In this document: positions 4,235 through 6,093 of the stretch, piece by piece
Numbering within the stretch: the stretch's first letter is position 1
Layout: every line of letters starts with the position of its first letter
NCBI GenBank assembly: GCA_002415895.1
Contig: DIAV01000300.1
Span: 2,601 to 8,693 of the forward strand
Direction: 5' to 3'
DNA from: Anaerolineales bacterium UBA5069
GTDB taxonomy: Bacteria; Chloroflexota; Anaerolineae; Caldilineales; Caldilineaceae
Length of the DNA: 6,093 nt
Program-made: the position numbers and the translations under genes
The notes under the pieces: generated by a model
The model's database searches: none
What the model was told of the DNA's origin: nothing
The model's input: only the letters and a program-made list of their open reading frames with translations

Positions 4235-5917
4235 ATGCGTACATTGTCCCGTCTTGCATTTCTGTCTGTTTGCACCGTGGCGTTGGTCGGAACGCTGACT
4301 GGCGTTCTAGCGACACGTCCGCTGTACGCCGCCGAAGGCTCATCGCGTCAAGCGGTTGCCGCCCCCGGCGTTGAAGGTGCGTTTGTTCAGGGCTGGATGG
4401 CCTCAGGTGCTACCGGTCTCTTCACCGATACCGTTGATCATGCTGCGCACCACGCGGCCGCCGGCGTGGCCGCAAGCCAGACGATGTCGGGAATGGTCAT
4501 GCCTGGCGCTACGGAGACCCTGAGCGGGACTGCGATGAGCGCCGGCATGGGTATGGGGCCGGAGATGATGAGCGGCATGATGGACAATATGGGCGGCATG
4601 CACGGTGAAATGCAGTCGCTCGTGAATGAGATCATGGCGCAGCACCTTGACGAAATGAAGCCGGCTCTGGCCGCTGAGATGGGGCAACTGCAGGGCCGCA
4701 TGGATGTCATGAGCGGTATGCTGGCTCAAATGGCAAACATGCACGACGGCATGATGCAGGGTGGCATGGACGGCATGATGCAAGGCGGCATGGATGGCAT
4801 GATGGGGGATGGCATGATGGGCGGCACGATGCCCATGCCCGGCACGATGCCCATGTCCGGCGCCATGCCCGGCATGGATCACGGCATGGCGGCCAGCGAC
4901 ATTCCGTTCGACGCCCAGTTCATTGACAGCATGATCGAACATCACCAGGGTGCCATCACCATGGCCGAGCTTGTCCTGGCGCAGGGCGAGCATGAAGAGC
5001 TGCTCACAATGGCCAATGCCATCATCAGCGCGCAGCAGGGCGAAATCGACCAGATGAAGGCGTGGCGCGCCGCCTGGTACCCTGATCTACCTGTGTCGAC
5101 CGGCATGGGGATGGACATGGGCGAGATGGTGATTGCTGACGACGCTACCATTCCCTTTGACCAACGCTTCCTAACCGCCATGATCTCGCACCACAGCGGC
5201 GCAATCATGATGGCCGAAGCGGCGCTGACGCAAGCCGAACACGAGGAAATCCGCCAGTTGGGCACCGCCATCATTGCCGCCCAGGAGACCGAGATTGCAC
5301 AGATGCAGGATTGGCTCAAGGAATGGTATGGCGTTGAGACCAATGCAATGCCCGCGGGCGCTATGGCCGGGCAGACCAACTCCATGGGCATGATGGACAT
5401 GATGGGATCAATGGACATGACAGGCATGATGGAGATGATGCAGTCATCCCAGGCCGACATGGCGGCGCTGATGGCCGACCTGCCCGCTCCCATGGCGGCA
5501 CGCATGCAGGAAATGCAGGGGCGCATGGACGCGATGATGCCGATGAGCGGCACGATGCCGATGCCCGGCACCATGCCTATGTCCGGCACCATGCCTATGT
5601 CCGGCACCATGCCTATGTCCGGCACCATGCCTATGTCCGGCACCATGCCTATGTCCGGCATGGAGCCCATGACTGGCACAATTCCAATGGCGGGCATGAT
5701 GGCAGATATGGGGTCCATGCACACCGAAATGGGCGTCATGGCGGAAGAGATGACGTCCATGATGGGCGAGATGGTGGCAGATGATTTTGCCGGTATGACG
5801 CCGCAGCAAGCCGCTGCCATGGGCCGCATGCAAGGCAGGATGCAAGGTATGGCCGCCATGGCACAGATGATGGACACGATGCACGGCGGCATGATGGACG
5901 GCATGATGAATCACTAG
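4235..5917 (+). CDS. Secreted Met-rich protein with two DUF305 domains, putative copper-binding protein
   Basis: This 560-residue protein starts with a Sec-type signal peptide (1 to about 33, likely cut after LYAA). It has two DUF305 domains: about 222-283 (PFDAQFIDSMIEHHQGAI) and about 305-366 (PFDQRFLTAMISHHSGAI). Each carries the family's HH pair (H236-H237, H319-H320), a following MA motif and a later EHEE. DUF305 proteins are ferritin-like helical proteins, and some, such as cyanobacterial CopM, bind copper outside the cell. Met-rich, Gly-rich blocks lie before, between and after the domains. I count about 112 Met by hand, close to one residue in five. The only Cys is in the signal peptide, so thioether and His ligands would bind Cu(I). 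The block after the second domain holds a six-residue MPMSGT array. The ATG at 4235 has GGAG at 4225-4228, 6 bases upstream. A copper buffer or sink role is inferred; the length is far above a single DUF305 protein. Confidence 0.96.
   Translation: MRTLSRLAFLSVCTVALVGTLTGVLATRPLYAAEGSSRQAVAAPGVEGAFVQGWMASGATGLFTDTVDHAAHHAAAGVAASQTMSGMVMPGATETLSGTAMSAGMGMGPEMMSGMMDNMGGMHGEMQSLVNEIMAQHLDEMKPALAAEMGQLQGRMDVMSGMLAQMANMHDGMMQGGMDGMMQGGMDGMMGDGMMGGTMPMPGTMPMSGAMPGMDHGMAASDIPFDAQFIDSMIEHHQGAITMAELVLAQGEHEELLTMANAIISAQQGEIDQMKAWRAAWYPDLPVSTGMGMDMGEMVIADDATIPFDQRFLTAMISHHSGAIMMAEAALTQAEHEEIRQLGTAIIAAQETEIAQMQDWLKEWYGVETNAMPAGAMAGQTNSMGMMDMMGSMDMTGMMEMMQSSQADMAALMADLPAPMAARMQEMQGRMDAMMPMSGTMPMPGTMPMSGTMPMSGTMPMSGTMPMSGTMPMSGMEPMTGTIPMAGMMADMGSMHTEMGVMAEEMTSMMGEMVADDFAGMTPQQAAAMGRMQGRMQGMAAMAQMMDTMHGGMMDGMMNH
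4745..4816 (+). repeat. Three 24-bp tandem units inside the DUF305 gene
   Basis: Three consecutive 24-base units encode DGMMQGGM, DGMMQGGM and DGMMGDGM (residues 171-194). The first two differ only at third positions and the third is more diverged. The array lies in the Met-rich block before the first DUF305 domain and looks like local duplication that raised Met content. A short GTMPMP/GTMPMS stretch follows at residues 198-209, similar to the later 18-bp array. Confidence 0.8.
5537..5662 (+). repeat. Seven 18-bp tandem units encoding MPMSGT repeats
   Basis: Seven consecutive 18-base units encode six-residue repeats of the MPMSGT type (residues 435-476). The four units at 5573-5644 are identical (ATGCCTATGTCCGGCACC). 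The two before them and the one after (5645-5662, matching for 16 bases) are diverged. The pattern of identical inner and diverged outer units points to recent expansion by slippage or unequal recombination, so copy number may vary between strains. Confidence 0.93.
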
Positions 5918-5962
5918 ACGCACGCGGCGTCATCCGCTGCGTGGCACTCTATCGTCTCGAAT

Positions 5963-5988
5963 TGGGCGGGATGCGCGCATCCCGCCCA
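5963..5988. terminator. Perfect 26-base palindrome, probable terminator after the DUF305 gene
   Basis: TGGGCGGGAT and ATCCCGCCCA are arms of a perfect palindrome whose centre is GCGCGC, 46 bases after the DUF305 stop codon. RNA from either strand would fold into a very stable GC-rich hairpin. Neither side has a strong T-run (the plus side continues CTGTATTC), so it may be a weak or bidirectional terminator, an mRNA-stabilising hairpin, or a protein site. Confidence 0.6.
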
Positions 5989-6072
5989 CTGTATTCAGTC
6001 CATGCGCAAGCACGCCGCCGGTCCGCTATTTCCAGGTCCAGGCAACGAATCACAAACAGGAGAATCAACCGC

Positions 6073-6078
6073 AGGAGG
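6073..6078 (+). promoter_or_regulatory. Ribosome binding site of the next gene
   Basis: AGGAGG, an ideal ribosome site, ends 8 bases before the GTG at 6087. It is the main support for a gene starting at the window edge. Confidence 0.65.
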
Positions 6079-6086
6079 CAATTCTA

Positions 6087-6093
6087 GTGAGCG
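6087..6093 (+). CDS. Start of a downstream gene, cut by the window end
   Basis: GTG AGC G follows the AGGAGG site at 6073-6078 with an 8-base spacer. Only two codons are visible, so nothing can be said about the product. It lies after the palindrome at 5963-5988, so it may have its own promoter; I see no clear one between 5989 and 6072. Confidence 0.5.

Noticed and set aside
5537..5662. CRISPR-like array
   Set aside because: The 18-base units abut with no spacers and keep the reading frame, so this is a coding tandem repeat.
4403..5923. Long minus-strand reading frames across the DUF305 gene (4403-4993, 4942-5904, 5444-5923), some very His-rich and metal-binding in look
   Set aside because: ATG read on the other strand is CAT, so a Met-rich gene gives His-rich or Met/Ile-rich antisense frames automatically. 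The plus strand has a signal peptide, ribosome site and DUF305 domains.
1..6093. tRNA, rRNA, insertion sequences or attachment sites
   Set aside because: None was seen: no cloverleaf-like sequence, transposase or flanking target duplications were recognised by eye, though a covariance-model search was not possible.

Overview
The window is GC-rich bacterial DNA that looks like a copper or metal handling locus. It has two gene groups reading away from a central intergenic control region. The organism cannot be named from the sequence. The features present (a Tat-exported multicopper oxidase, YHS and SHOCT small proteins, a NarL-type two-component pair and a Met-rich DUF305 protein) would fit Chloroflexota or another GC-rich environmental lineage, and this placement is a low-confidence guess.

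Left side, minus strand, reading leftwards: an 88-residue YHS-domain protein (GTG start at 1248) overlaps by 4 bases (ATGA) a 106-residue membrane-anchored SHOCT protein (985-665). After a 191-base gap comes the N-terminal part of a multicopper oxidase (GTG start at 473, running off the window at base 1). The oxidase has a twin-arginine signal and a first copper-ligand HWHG motif.

Centre, 1249-1606: no convincing gene. It holds a candidate minus-strand promoter overlapped by a dyad (1285-1308), a GC-rich palindrome (1348-1370), a TTGCCA/TGGCAA dyad (1386-1402), and one or two extended -10 promoters facing right. A small one-helix membrane peptide (1610-1717) follows.

Right side, plus strand: a NarL/FixJ-type response regulator (1788-2489) overlaps its histidine kinase (2486-4093) by ATGA. 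After a 141-base gap that repeats the central palindrome comes a 560-residue secreted protein with two DUF305 domains inside very Met-rich low-complexity sequence (4235-5917), including a tandem array of seven 18-bp units. A perfect 26-base palindrome (5963-5988) probably ends that transcript. A further gene begins at about 6087 behind a strong ribosome binding site.

Working model (inference): the kinase and regulator sense an envelope signal, plausibly copper or oxidative stress, and control the Met-rich DUF305 copper-binding protein and the YHS-SHOCT-oxidase group. The strongest pointer is a 16-base sequence, GCGCCAAATGGCGCGT, found both upstream of the YHS gene and upstream of the DUF305 gene. 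It lies about 113 and 101 bases from the two start codons.
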